From Phytophthora colocasiae (lineage: Eukaryota > Oomycota > Peronosporomycetes > Peronosporales > Peronosporaceae), in the NCBI GenBank assembly GCA_018806915.1, contig JAGKQI010000091.1, forward strand, positions 2,480,001 through 2,544,000: a stretch of DNA of 64,000 bases, written 5' to 3'. Positions 1 through 10,700 of the stretch are shown here, one piece after another (within the stretch, counting starts at the first letter, position 1; each line of letters starts with the position of its first letter). Both the position numbers and the translations under genes were made by a program. The notes beneath the pieces are model-generated. The model saw only the letters and a program-made list of their open reading frames with translations. It ran no database searches and had not been told where the DNA came from.

Positions 1-210
1 TTCGAAAACGCTACAAGCAGCAAGGATGCGAAGTTCTACTTGATATTTGTGGTTCCCAGTAAGATTGAAGACTCGTACCGGAAGCAACCAACGAAGGCGG
101 CTAAAAGTGCTGTCGGTCAACAACCTGGAGCATCTGCGATGGTAGATCAGTTTGTTACTCCGCTAGATCTGTTTCAGATTGTGCTGGAGCTGACACAAGG
201 AAGCAAATGA
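1..210 (+). pseudogene. CRN (Crinkler) copy 0, 3' end only
   Basis: The window opens in frame within the last 69 codons of a Crinkler gene and ends at TGA 208-210. The residues match the C-terminal tail of the other copies (for example 2440-2649 and 17854-18063). It belongs to the same tandem array. Whether the missing 5' part is intact cannot be seen, so coding status is unknown. Confidence 0.8.
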
Positions 211-485
211 TTGTTTGCTGAGAATCCATGCTCGCAATGCACTATAACTACAATCGCCAGCCGTGAAAGAGATTAAGTAGGTGGAAATCGAAATGGCTCC
301 TTTCTCCGGGGTACGTTGGAATCTTTGCTGTGGGCGTTAATGTAGTCAAGTTGACGCCATTTAAGATCTCCTTGACTATGGGATGCCAGTCCATTTGCAA
401 GACAAGGGAAAAATTCTTGAATAACTTCTTGAATAACTACGTAGCTATCATCAAGTTTAGGCATTTTTCATCATATATTCAGGTT

Positions 486-760
486 TATGGACTCGTGACT
501 TTTGCCAACCACTTGGATAGAATGGAATTCACGACCTCAGGTTGTTCGAACAGAACCCAGTGACCGGCATCCTCGACAAACTCCATCTGGATGTTAGGGA
601 TCACCTTCGGCATGTCCTTGGCATTTCTGGCTTCAGTACGGGGTCGTCCAACGCCGGGTGTAATCGTAGTTGGTAGGCCCTTCTCCGTCTCGAAGTCGAT
701 CTTCTTCGTGGCGTACACCCAGTTCGCACTCGTGAACTTACTTTACGTGTACTGTACTGG
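486..760 (-). pseudogene. Antisense fragment A of epoxide hydrolase last exon
   Basis: Read on the minus strand, this encodes the hydrolase C-terminal tail (DAGHWVLFEQPEVV...WLAKVTSP) in a frame matching the authentic end at 18350. It then runs out of frame. It lacks the 15 bases and nearby 2 bases missing from the other array copies and has an extra single-base loss near 630. It is joined head-on to the truncated CRN copy 1. It has no start and no catalytic nucleophile region, so it is a fossil. Confidence 0.75.
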
Positions 761-808
761 AGCTCTTGCTGGAGCGCGAGGAGAGTTCAACGTGAAGATC
801 AACAAGTG

Positions 809-2649
809 ATGCTTGACCTGAAGGAGGAGATCACGATAATCGCTGACGTGTTTAACACGGTTCATTTTTCACAAGTGCAGCTTTTTCTGACAAAGAAGGA
901 CAACGGGTGGCTGCCAAGGACTCATCTTGCTGCGCTACAAGAAAGCAAGGCAAACGTACAAGTGAGTTTCGAGAAAGTGCCGTTGACGGATGAAACTTGG
1001 TCGATCCAAGATGTGTTGAAGGAAAACAAGTTGCCAGACCGGATAAGTAGGCAAATTCACGTGCTGGTGGTGGTTCCGGATGGGAGAAAACGCTACCAGC
1101 CGGATCTGTGGTTTGACGAGTCTTCCCAACCGTTGAAGGCGCGTAGACTAGATGAGGGCGTGAAAGATGACGTTGTGAGTAATCCAAGAAGAGTTTTGAA
1201 GATGAAGGACTTCATCCCTCAATTGGCCCATCCAATGGTAGACCACACAAATATCATGGAGAGGGAGGCGTATGTTGTGATATTTTCCGAGCTAATGCAG
1301 CACGTGAAAGAATGTTTCGAATCTGGTGAAGATGGCAAAGGCAGGGGTTCACACGTTGTTGTCACGGGGAACCCTGGTACTGGAAAGAGTCGATTCTACA
1401 TCTATTGCATCTTTCAGCTCATTTGCAATCGTGAGCGAGAAGATATCAAGCAACTTCCTTCGTACGACTTGGTATTGAACTGTGGAAATGAATTCCTCAA
1501 ATATGATGCACCGAGTAACGAATTTATGGAGTTAACCAAAGCGGATGTTCGTGCGTTAAAGACCAAAACCCGTGTGCTTCGACTTGTTGAAGCACAATCA
1601 ACGGAACTTATGGGCTGGCACGGAGTTTCAGTGTTGTTTGCTTCTCCGGGCCTTGCAGACTTGCATAATTTCCAGAAAGTGAACGGATTTAAGTTTATCA
1701 TGCCGACATGGAGCTTGGAGGAGATGATAGAGTGCAACTTGTTGCTTCCAGATGCCTTGAAACTTGATGAAGACGAGTTGGTTCGGAGATTCGCCAGATT
1801 TGGTGGGATTCCGCGGTTTGTCTTCTCGCAGAAGCAGGATAAGGTTGTGGAAAATCTGACATCCGCAATCACATCGTTCAGTGCATTGGATGTTATCTCC
1901 TATTCCAAATCTAACGAAGCTGTGAAGGAATCGAAGTTTAGTCACTGCGTTCTCCAGATGATTCCTACTGAAGACAATTTTCGCACGTGGTTTTATTTTT
2001 TTTGTCCCTGTGCATCGCTCAGGAGGTCATTGACAAGATGAAGGGGGAAAGTCTACGTAAGATCTCGGAGTTCGCAATTGCACACAATGCTAATGATTCG
2101 AGAAGTACGACTGTAGCATGTGGCAATGTGTACGAGCTGCTTTGTCACCGGTGGTTTAACCTGTCCAAGCCAAAAACTCTACGATATCGTTCATTGTGCT
2201 CGACGACTTCAAATGTAGAACATTTGGAAATTCCGAAAGAGATGGAGACAGAATACTTCGCTGATGTCAAGAAGGTAAAGCTAGCCAAGAGCTGGATGTA
2301 CTACAGACCAATATCTAAAACGTTTGGAGCGCTGGATGCACTTATCTGGGATGGACACAACAAATGTTACGGGTTGAAGATGACAATCAATGAAAACCAC
2401 GGAATCAAAGCTGAACCATTGGATACGGTGCTCAAATGGTTCGAAAACGCTACAAGCAGCAAGGATGCGAAGTTCTACTTGATATTTGTGGTTCCCAGTA
2501 AGATTGAAGACTCGTTTCGGAAGCAACCAACGAAGGCGGCTAACGGTGCTGTCAGCCAACAACCTGGAGCATCTGCGATGGTAGATCAGTTTGTTACTCC
2601 GCTAGATCTGTTTCAGATTGTGCTGGAGCTGACACAAGGAAGCAAATGA
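809..2649 (+). pseudogene. CRN copy 1, frameshifted (NTPase-nuclease type Crinkler)
   Basis: This is a Crinkler-type effector: LFLAK-like N-terminal domain (LFLTKK), HVLVVVP boundary motif, P-loop GNPGTGKS, then a C-terminal nuclease-like domain. The usual start and secretion segment is absent, because the DNA upstream is antisense hydrolase sequence. An extra base near 805 throws the first residues out of frame, leaving ATG 809 as the first in-frame start. A run of 8 T at 1996-2003 shifts the frame, giving a premature stop at 2039-2041. The rest of the C-terminal domain stays open to TGA 2647-2649 in another frame. The missing base could be an assembly error. Confidence 0.8.
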
Positions 2650-2937
2650 TTGTTTGCTGAGAATCCATGCTCGCAATGCACTATAACTACAAGCGCCAGT
2701 CGTGAAAGAGATTAAGTGGAATTTCTTTTGGAAATCGAAATGGCTCCTTTCTCCGGGTTGGAATCTTTGCTGTGGGCGTTAATGTAGTCAAGTTGACGCC
2801 ATTTAAGATATCCTTGACTATGGGGTGCCAGTCCATTTGCAAGACAAGGAAAAACTTCTTGAATAACTTCTTGAATAACTACGTAGTCGTATTCATCTAT
2901 CACCAAGTTTAGGCATTTTTCCTCATATATTCAGGTT

Positions 2938-3240
2938 TATGGACTCGTGACTTTTGCCAACCACTTGGATAGAATGGAATTCACGACCTCAGGTTGTTCG
3001 AACAGAACCCAGTGACCGGCATCCTCGACAAACTCCATCTGGATGTTAGGGATCACCTTCGGCATGTCCTTGGCCATTTCTGGCTTCAGTACGGGGTCGT
3101 CCAACGCCGGGTGTAATCGTAGTTGGTAGGCCCTTCTCCGTCTCGAAGTCGATCTTCTTCGTGGCGTACACCCAGTTCGCACTCGTGAACTTACTTTACG
3201 TGTACTGGCCGACGTAGTACTGGAGCTCTTGCTGGAACGG
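2938..3240 (-). pseudogene. Antisense fragment B of epoxide hydrolase last exon
   Basis: The minus-strand frame gives the C-terminal hydrolase tail with the catalytic-His context DAGHWVLFEQ. The next codons upstream are shifted by a shared 2-base loss and a 15-base deletion relative to the authentic copy at 18350-18657. The fragment ends abruptly at the CRN body near 3240. It is the same scrap as fragments A, C and D. Confidence 0.75.
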
Positions 3241-3273
3241 CCCGAGGAGAGTTCAACGTGAAGATCAACAGTG

Positions 3274-5112
3274 ATGCTTCTGAAGGAGAAGATCATGAAA
3301 CTCGCTGACGTGTTTAACACGATTCATTATTCAAAAGTGCAGCTTTTTCTGACGAAGAAGGAGAACGGGTGGCTGCCAAGTACTCATCTTGCTGAGTTAC
3401 AAGAAAGCAAAGAGAATGTTCCCATGGATTTCGAGAGAGTGCCACTGACGGATACAAGTCGTTTGATTCAAGATATGTTGAAGGAAAACGAGTTGCCAGA
3501 CCCAAGAAGTAGGCAAGTTCACGTGCTGGTGGTGGTTCCGGACGGAAGAAAACGCTTCAAGCCGGATCTGTGGTTTGACGAGTATTCCCAACCGTTGAAG
3601 ACGCGCAGACTGGACGAGGGCGTGAAAGATGACGTTGTGAGTAATCCAAGAAGAGTTTTGAAGATGAAGGAGTTCACATCCAATGGCGCATCCAGAGAAG
3701 CATTACGACAATATCATGGAGAGGGAGGCATATGTTGTGATATTTTCCGAGCTAATGCAGCACGTGAAGAATGTTTCGAATCTGGTCGAGATGGCAAAGG
3801 CAGGGGTTCACACGTTGTTGTCACGGGGAACCCTGGTACTGGGAAGAGTCGATTCTACATCTATTGCATCTTTCAGCTCATTTGCAATCGTGAGCGACAA
3901 GATATCAAGCAACTTCCTTCGTACGACTTGGTATTGAACTGTGGAAATGAATTCCTCAAATATGATGCACCGAGTAACGAATTTATGGAGTTAACCGAAG
4001 AAGATGTTCATGAGCTGATGACCAAAACCCGTGTGCTTCGACTTGTTGAAGCACAATCGACGAAACTTATGGGCTGGCACGGAGTTTCAGTGTTGTTTGC
4101 TTCTCCGGGCCTTGCAGACTTGCATAATTTCCAGAAAGTGAACGGATTTAAGTTTATCATGCCGACATGGAGCTTGGAGGAGATGATAGAGTGCAACTTG
4201 TTGCTTCCAGATGCCTTGAAACTTGATGAAGACGAGTTGGTTCGGAGATTCGCCAGATTTGGTGGGATTCCGCGGTTTGTCTTCTCGCAGAAGCAGGATA
4301 AGGTTGTGGAAAATCTGACATCCGCAATCACATCGTTCAGTGCATTGGATGTTATCTCCTATTCCAAATCTAACGAAGCTGTGAAGGAATCGAAGTTTAG
4401 TCACTGCGTTCTCCAGATGATTCCTACTGAAGACAATTTTCGCACGTGGTTTTATTTGGATTTTTTGTCCCTGTGCATCGCTCAGGAGGTCATTGACAAG
4501 ATGAAGGGGGAAAGTCTACGTAAGATCTCGGAGTTCGCAATTGCACACAATGCTAATGATTCGAGAAGTACGACTGTAGGTCGTGGCAATGTGTACGAGC
4601 TGCTTTGTCACCGGTGGTTTAACCTGTCCAAGCCAAAAACTCTACGATATCGTTCATTGTGCTCGACGACTTCAAATGTAGAACATTTGGAAATTCCGAA
4701 AGAGATGGAGACAGAATACTTCGCTGATGTCAAGAAGGTAAAGCTAGCCAAGAGCTGGATGTACTACAGACCAATATCTAAAACGTTTGGAGCGCTGGAT
4801 GCACTTATCTGGGATGGACACAACAAATGTTACGGGTTGAAGATGACAATCAATGAAAACCACGGAATCAAAGCTGAACCATTGGATACGGTGCTCAAAT
4901 GGTTCGAAAACGCTACAAGCAGCAAGGATGCGAAGTTCTACTTGATATTTGTGGTTCCCAGTAAGATTGAAGCCTCGTACCGGAAGCAACCAACGAAGGC
5001 GGCTAAAAGTGCTGTCGGTCAACAACCTGGAGCATCTGCGATGGTAGATCAGTTTGTTACTCCGCTAGATCTGTTTCAGATTGTGCTAGAGCTGACACAA
5101 GGGGGCAAATGA
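3274..5112 (+). CDS. CRN copy 2, N-terminally truncated, with a compensated frameshift
   Basis: An open frame of 612 residues from ATG 3274 to TGA 5110-5112. It has LFLTKK, HVLVVVP, a P-loop GNPGTGKS and the C-terminal nuclease-like domain ending LTQGGK. The first about 17 residues that carry the secretion signal in the intact copy are missing. One base more than in copies 3 and 4 near 3281 means the leading codons differ. Between about 3675 and 3770 the frame is shifted relative to the intact copy and then restored by loss of an A, so about 30 residues are unrelated. It is annotated as a CDS because it is open, but it is probably not a working secreted effector. Confidence 0.6.
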   Translation: MLLKEKIMKLADVFNTIHYSKVQLFLTKKENGWLPSTHLAELQESKENVPMDFERVPLTDTSRLIQDMLKENELPDPRSRQVHVLVVVPDGRKRFKPDLWFDEYSQPLKTRRLDEGVKDDVVSNPRRVLKMKEFTSNGASREALRQYHGEGGICCDIFRANAAREECFESGRDGKGRGSHVVVTGNPGTGKSRFYIYCIFQLICNRERQDIKQLPSYDLVLNCGNEFLKYDAPSNEFMELTEEDVHELMTKTRVLRLVEAQSTKLMGWHGVSVLFASPGLADLHNFQKVNGFKFIMPTWSLEEMIECNLLLPDALKLDEDELVRRFARFGGIPRFVFSQKQDKVVENLTSAITSFSALDVISYSKSNEAVKESKFSHCVLQMIPTEDNFRTWFYLDFLSLCIAQEVIDKMKGESLRKISEFAIAHNANDSRSTTVGRGNVYELLCHRWFNLSKPKTLRYRSLCSTTSNVEHLEIPKEMETEYFADVKKVKLAKSWMYYRPISKTFGALDALIWDGHNKCYGLKMTINENHGIKAEPLDTVLKWFENATSSKDAKFYLIFVVPSKIEASYRKQPTKAAKSAVGQQPGASAMVDQFVTPLDLFQIVLELTQGGK

Positions 5113-5372
5113 TTGTTTGCTGAGAATCCATGCTCGCAATGCACTATAACTACAAGCGCCAGTCGTAAGTAGGTGGAAGGCGAAATTGCTCCTTTCTCCG
5201 GGTTGGAATCTTTGCTGTGGGCGTTAATGTAGTCAAGTTGACGCCATTTAAGATATCCTTGACTATGGGGTGCCAGTCCATTTGCAAGACAAGGAAAAAC
5301 TTCTTGAATAACTTCTTGAATAACTACGTAGCTATCACCAAGTTTAGGCATTTTTCCTCATATATTCAGGTT

Positions 5373-5681
5373 TATGGACTCGTGACTTTTGCCAACCACT
5401 TGGATAGAATGGAATTCACGACCTCAGGTTGTTCGAACAGAACCCAGTGACCGGCATCCTCGACAAACTCCATCTGGATGTTAGGGATCACCTTCGGCAT
5501 GTCCTTGGCCATTTCTGGCTTCAGTACGGGGTCGTCCAACGCCGGGTGTAATCGTAGTTGGTAGGCCCTTCTCCGTCTCGAAGTCGATCTTCTTCGTGGC
5601 GTACACCCAGTTCGCACTCGTGAACTTACTTTACGTGTACTGGCCGACGTAGTACTGGAGCTCTTGCTGGAACGGCCCGAG
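5373..5681 (-). pseudogene. Antisense fragment C of epoxide hydrolase last exon
   Basis: Almost identical to fragments B and D over about 300 bases, including the shared 15-base and 2-base deletions. The minus-strand tail reads WLAKVTSP then stop at 5372-5374. It is fused directly to the truncated CRN copy 3. Confidence 0.75.
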
Positions 5682-5728
5682 GAGAGTTCAACGTGAAGAT
5701 CAACAGTGATGCTTCGAAGGAGAAGATC

Positions 5729-7370
5729 ATGATACTCGCTGACGTGTTTAACACGATTCATTATTCAAAAGTGCAGCTTTTTCTGACGAAGAAGGAGAAC
5801 GGGTGGCTGCCAAGTACTCATCTTGCTGAGTTACAAGAAAGCAAAGAGAATGTTCCCATGGATTTCGAGAGAGTGCCACTGACGGATACAAGTCGTTTGA
5901 TTCAAGATATGTTGAAGGAAAACGAGTTGCCAGACCCAAGAAGTAGGCAAATTCACGTGCTGGTGGTGGTTCCGGACGGAAGAAAACGCTTCAAGCCGGA
6001 TCTGTGGTTTGACGAGTATTCCCAACCGTTGAAGACGCGCAGACTGGACGAGGGCGTGAAAGATGACGTTGTGAGTAATCCAAGAAGGGTTTTGAAGATG
6101 AAGGAGTTCATCCCTCAATTGACCCATCCAGAGGATGCATACGACAATATTCTGGAGAGGGAGGCGTATGTTGTGATTTTTCCGACCTAGTGCAGCACGT
6201 GAAAGAATGTTTCGAATCTGGTCGAGATGGCAAAGGCAGGGGTTCACACGTTGTTGTCACGGGAAACCCTGGTACTGGAAAGAGTCGATTCTACATCTAT
6301 TGCATCTTTCAGCTCATTTGCAATCGTGAGCGAGAAGATATCAAGCAACTTCCTTCGTACGACTTGGTATTGAACTGTGGAAATGAATTCCTCAAATATG
6401 ATGCACCGAGTAACGAATTTATGGAGTTAACCGAAGAAGATGTTCATGAGCTGATGACCAAAACCCGTGTGCTTCGACTTGTTGAAGCACAATCGACGAA
6501 ACTTATGGGCTGGCACGGAGTTTCAGTGTTGTTTGCTTCTCCGGGCCTTGCAGACTTGCATAATTTCCAGAAAGTGAACGGATTTAAGTTTATCATGCCG
6601 ACATGGAGCTTGGAGGAGATGATAGAGTGCAACTTGTTGCTTCCAGATGCCTTGAAACTTGATGAAGACGAGTTGGTTCGGAGATTCGCCAGATTTGGTG
6701 GGATTCCGCGGTTTGTCTTCTCGCAGAAGCAGGATAAGGTTGTGGAAAATCTGACATCCGCAATCACATCGTTCAGTGCATTGGATGTTATCTCCTATTC
6801 CAAATCTAACGAAGCTGTGAAGGAATCGAAGTTTAGTCACTGCGTTCTCCAGATGATTCCTACTGAAGACAATTTTCGCACGTGGTTTTATTTGGATTTT
6901 TTGTCCCTGTGCATCGCTCAGGAGGTCATTGACAAGATGAAGGGGGAAAGTCTACGTAAGATCTCGGAGTTCGCAATTGCACACAATGCTAATGATTCGA
7001 GAAGTACGACTGTAGGTCGTGGCAATGTGTACGAGCTGCTTTGTCACCGGTGGTTTAACCTGTCCAAGCCAAAAACTCTACGATATCGTTCATTGTGCTC
7101 GACGACTTCAAATGTAGAACATTTGGAAATTCCGAAAGAGATGGAGACAGAATACTTCGCTGATGTCAAGAAGGTAAAGCTAGCCAAGAGCTGGATGTAC
7201 TACAGACCAATATCTAAAACGTTTGGAGCGCTGGATGCACTTATCTGGGATGGACACAGCAAATGTTACGGGTTGAAGATGACAATCAATGAAAACCACG
7301 GAATCAATGCTGAGCCATTGGATACGGTGCTCGAATGGTTCGAAAACGCTACAAGCAGCAAGGATGCGAA
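5729..7370 (+). pseudogene. CRN copy 3, 5' part, frameshifted and cut by a Gypsy element
   Basis: The first in-frame ATG is 5729; upstream codons lack ATG. The LFLTKK and HVLVVVP blocks are intact. A base lost near 6177 causes a stop at 6188-6190. The P-loop and C-terminal domain are open again from about 6190 in another frame. Coding is then broken at 7370 by the Gypsy element, after the FENATSSKDA block, with 13000-13182 as the rest of the gene. Two independent disabling lesions make this a pseudogene. Confidence 0.85.
7366..7370. repeat. Target-site duplication GCGAA, left
   Basis: GCGAA at 7366-7370 is repeated at 13000-13004, directly flanking the two LTRs. It is the 5-base duplication expected from integrase-mediated insertion. 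Confidence 0.95.
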
Positions 7371-7677
7371 TGTCACGTGGTATCGTGGAGACGCAATTGT
7401 ACAGACTTGAGTTGTAGTCGAGACTTGAGTTGTAGCCGAAGCTTGAGTTGTAGTCGAGACTTGAGTTGTAGAAAGTAAAATTGAGAATGAAATTGACGAT
7501 GATATCAACAATAGCTATCTACTCGTGAAGCTGTCTAACACTGGTTGAATGCAAGTTAATGTACTATCCAGGTGCAGCTGAAACTTGAGGAGTCTTGCTG
7601 TTCGAGCCATGAGGTGATGGCTGAAATAAAACAGCTTGCTGCACGATGATAGCCATGTTGTGGTTGAAACCATGACA
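7371..7677 (-). repeat. 3' LTR of the Gypsy element
   Basis: A 307-base direct repeat of 12693-12999 with a single mismatch by eye (T at 7601 versus G at 12923). It contains four tandem copies of an approximately 18-base ACTTGAGTTGTAG-type motif near 7411-7480. Confidence 0.95.
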
Positions 7678-7688
7678 ATCTTTCCCCT
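7678..7688 (-). other. Polypurine tract of the Gypsy element
   Basis: On the minus strand this reads AGGGGAAAGAT immediately before the 3' LTR, the expected place and composition for the plus-strand primer in reverse transcription. Confidence 0.7.
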
Positions 7689-7718
7689 GAAGAGGAGCAT
7701 GCCTTCGCGCGTTTGTCG

Positions 7719-10700
7719 CTAGCGCTGAATGGAAGGCGTTGTGCGTTTGAGTCGGTTCGAGCGACGTTTAGCCTGAGTAGTGCGAGAGCGCTCGAAAATG
7801 TCGATTAGGCCCTGTGCTTGGACCAAATTGCTGGATGGCTCCCAAGAATCAGCAACATCACGTCCATACCAGCGCACCTTGTAATAGAGCGTATTCTGGC
7901 GCACTCGCTTGTTGATAATCGCTTGCACTTGGTATCCGTCGTGTCCGTCGCGCGTAATAAGACGTGGCACGTCATTCAATCGTTGAGAATTCATGTCGAA
8001 CTGGTACGGGCGTAGATATGAGATGTGGAATTCGTCGTGGATTTTGACTCCAGGAGGAAGACCGATTTGATACGTGTCAGGCGTCGTAGCTCGAATGACA
8101 GGGTAGGGACCAATAAACCGGGGGGCAAGCTTCCGTTTACCTAAAACACCAACGTGAGGGAGGTCGAGATTTCTTGTATCCAGTAAAACTTGGTCACCAG
8201 GTTCGAATCGGTACGTCGGTCTGTTGCGATCATGGAAGTACTTCATAGTCGCCTGAGTAATTTTGAGTTCATCCTGGCACTGTTGTAAGATCACCCGCTG
8301 CTTATCCAAAAAGCGAAGCGAAGACTGAGAGTGACCTCGTTGCGTCGGTAGTACCAGGTCGCTGATTGATCGAGGGTTGTAGCCGAGGTCTGCTACAAAT
8401 GGGGACATGCCAGTACTCGAATGAACCCGCGAATTGTACGCAAATTCGGCTAACGCCAACAAGTCACTCCAGTCATCTTGGTGTGGCGAAACGAAAGCTC
8501 GTAGGTAATCAGCAATAAAGTGGTTAGTCCGTTCAGTTTGGCCATCCGTCGCAGGTCGAAATGCCGAGCTTAACTGAAGTTGCGAGTTCTGGAACTTCAT
8601 CAAATTGGTCCAAAACCGAGATGTGAATTTACTGTCACGGTCCGACGTTATCGAATCTGGCAATCCGTGAAGTCGCTGATACTGGTCACGAAACAATCCG
8701 GCAGCTTCTTCTGCAGTACAAGTTGTCGTTGTTGGAATGAAGTGAGCTCGTTTAGTGAGTCGATCCACTATTACCCACACCGCGTCATGTCCACCATGCC
8801 GTGAACATGGCAGGCCTGTGATAAAGTCCATTGTAATGTGGCTCCAACGTCTGTCAGGAATTTCCAAAGGATGTAGTAACCCTGCAGGTTTCCGCTGTGA
8901 TACTTTGATTCGTTGGCACATTTCACACGTATTGACGTAGCGCTTCACTGTTTTTTCCATGTGCAACCAGTAGAACTTCTCTTGGAGCGCTAGTAGTGTC
9001 TTGAGACAGCCTGGGTGTCCACTTGACGCCACATTATGGTGCTCGTAGAGAATAATATCCTTCAAGTCACGATCGTCAGGCACGCAAATTCGTCTCGGTG
9101 AATCACTGCGTGGCTGGAAGTAGAGAATACCGTCCTCGAGAAAGAAGTGATTGAGATTTGCGCGAATGCGCCGGTGCATGTCCAGTGGTGGTGCATCCGT
9201 ATTGGATTGCGCAGTTTGAAGATACTGAAACAGCGGCCCGAAAACCGAATCCTCGGCGTAAAGCCGAGTACATTGTTCCAGGATTGAGGGTCGATTCCGT
9301 ACGTAGTGTAGATAAACTTCGTTGCTGTCAGCCACCTCCTCATTAGAAGTAAGTTGACGGAGTAAACTGGCTAGGGAGACGTAATGCGTGGATGCATCAG
9401 GCTGAAAGGCAGCGTTGCGGGAAATTGCGTCCGCGACGATGTTTGTGTTACCGGAATCCACCGAAACCTTGGTTGGTACAAACCCAGTTCATTTAGCCAG
9501 CGAGCAAGGCGTTGCGAACAAGTTTTCTGTTCCAAAATCGACTGCAACGTCCGATGATCAGTGTTCACGAAGAACGGTTTATCGATAAGGTACACTCTCC
9601 AGACTCGCATGGCGTGTAATGCTGCCAGCAATTCTTTCTCTCGCGTCGGGTACATTAACTCAGCGCTGCTGAGCTTTTTCCACTGTACGCGATCACCTTC
9701 TCCTTGCCTTCGCTGTCAAGCTGGTAGAGATAGCCACCAACGGCATAGTCAGAGGCATCCATCTGCACGTAGAAGTCTCTTCTGGAATCTGGATGGGCGA
9801 GCACTGGTGGAGATATCAGCTGAGCCTTCAAATTGGCAAAGCACTTGCGTTGCTCGGGCGTGAGGTTGATTCGTTCTTGCGCGGTTTTACCCTTTGTGGC
9901 CTCGACGAGTGGTGCTGATATTTCTGCATAGCTCTTACAAAACTTAAGCACGTACACACAAGTACCCAGGAACGACTGGAGCTCGCGTTTCGTCTTTGGT
10001 GTCGGCCAGTCGCGTATAATAAGAATCTTGTCGGGATCCATGCGGATACCATCGCGCCCAAAGTAATCTCCCAGACACGGTATCTCGTGCGAGCAAAATG
10101 TGCACTTAGCAAGTTTAATGTAGAGTTCTTGCTCCTGGCACCGTTGAAGTACAGCATCCAAAGCCTCGAGGTGGTCCGCAATATCCTTCGATTTCGTGAA
10201 AAGAAAGAGGTCGTCGAAATAAGCCTGACAGAAAGCTTTCTGGTCGCAGAAGACTCGCTGCATCATCCGATTGAAGGCTGCTGGGCTGCATGATAGTCCC
10301 ATCGGCGTGACTAAGTATTCAAACTGTCCGTCAGGCGTCGAGAACGCAGTATAGGGAATATCGGATTGGCGAAGTCGTACCTGAAAGAAGCCCCACAGCA
10401 GGTCGAGAGCGGAAAACCAATAACCATTCGCCATAGCATCAAAGATGTCCTCTTTTCGAGGTATTGGGGTGGCAGGAATACGAATTTTGCTGTTAATTGC
10501 CCGGAAATCGTGAACAATTCGCCACCCAACCGCCTTTTTGACGCAGAACGTAGGAGAAGAGTACGGAGACTTAGATGGCCGAATGATTCCGGCGTCCAGC
10601 ATTTCACGTGTCCACTCGCGGATAGTTCGTTTCATCTCATCACTGAGGCGATACTGTTTCCTCGTAACTGGAACGTCATCGACTAATTCTACCTCGGCTT

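Noticed and set aside
591..809. Plus-strand ORF opposite hydrolase fragment A
   Set aside because: It is the reverse complement of the hydrolase tail plus junction sequence; no start context or domain.
852..1187. Minus-strand ORFs inside the CRN copies (repeated at 3314, 5748, 13818, 16265 and others)
   Set aside because: They recur only because the CRN copies are repeats; composition and lack of starts mark them as shadow frames.
10366..10686. Plus-strand ORFs within the Gypsy element
   Set aside because: Shadows of the minus-strand pol gene.
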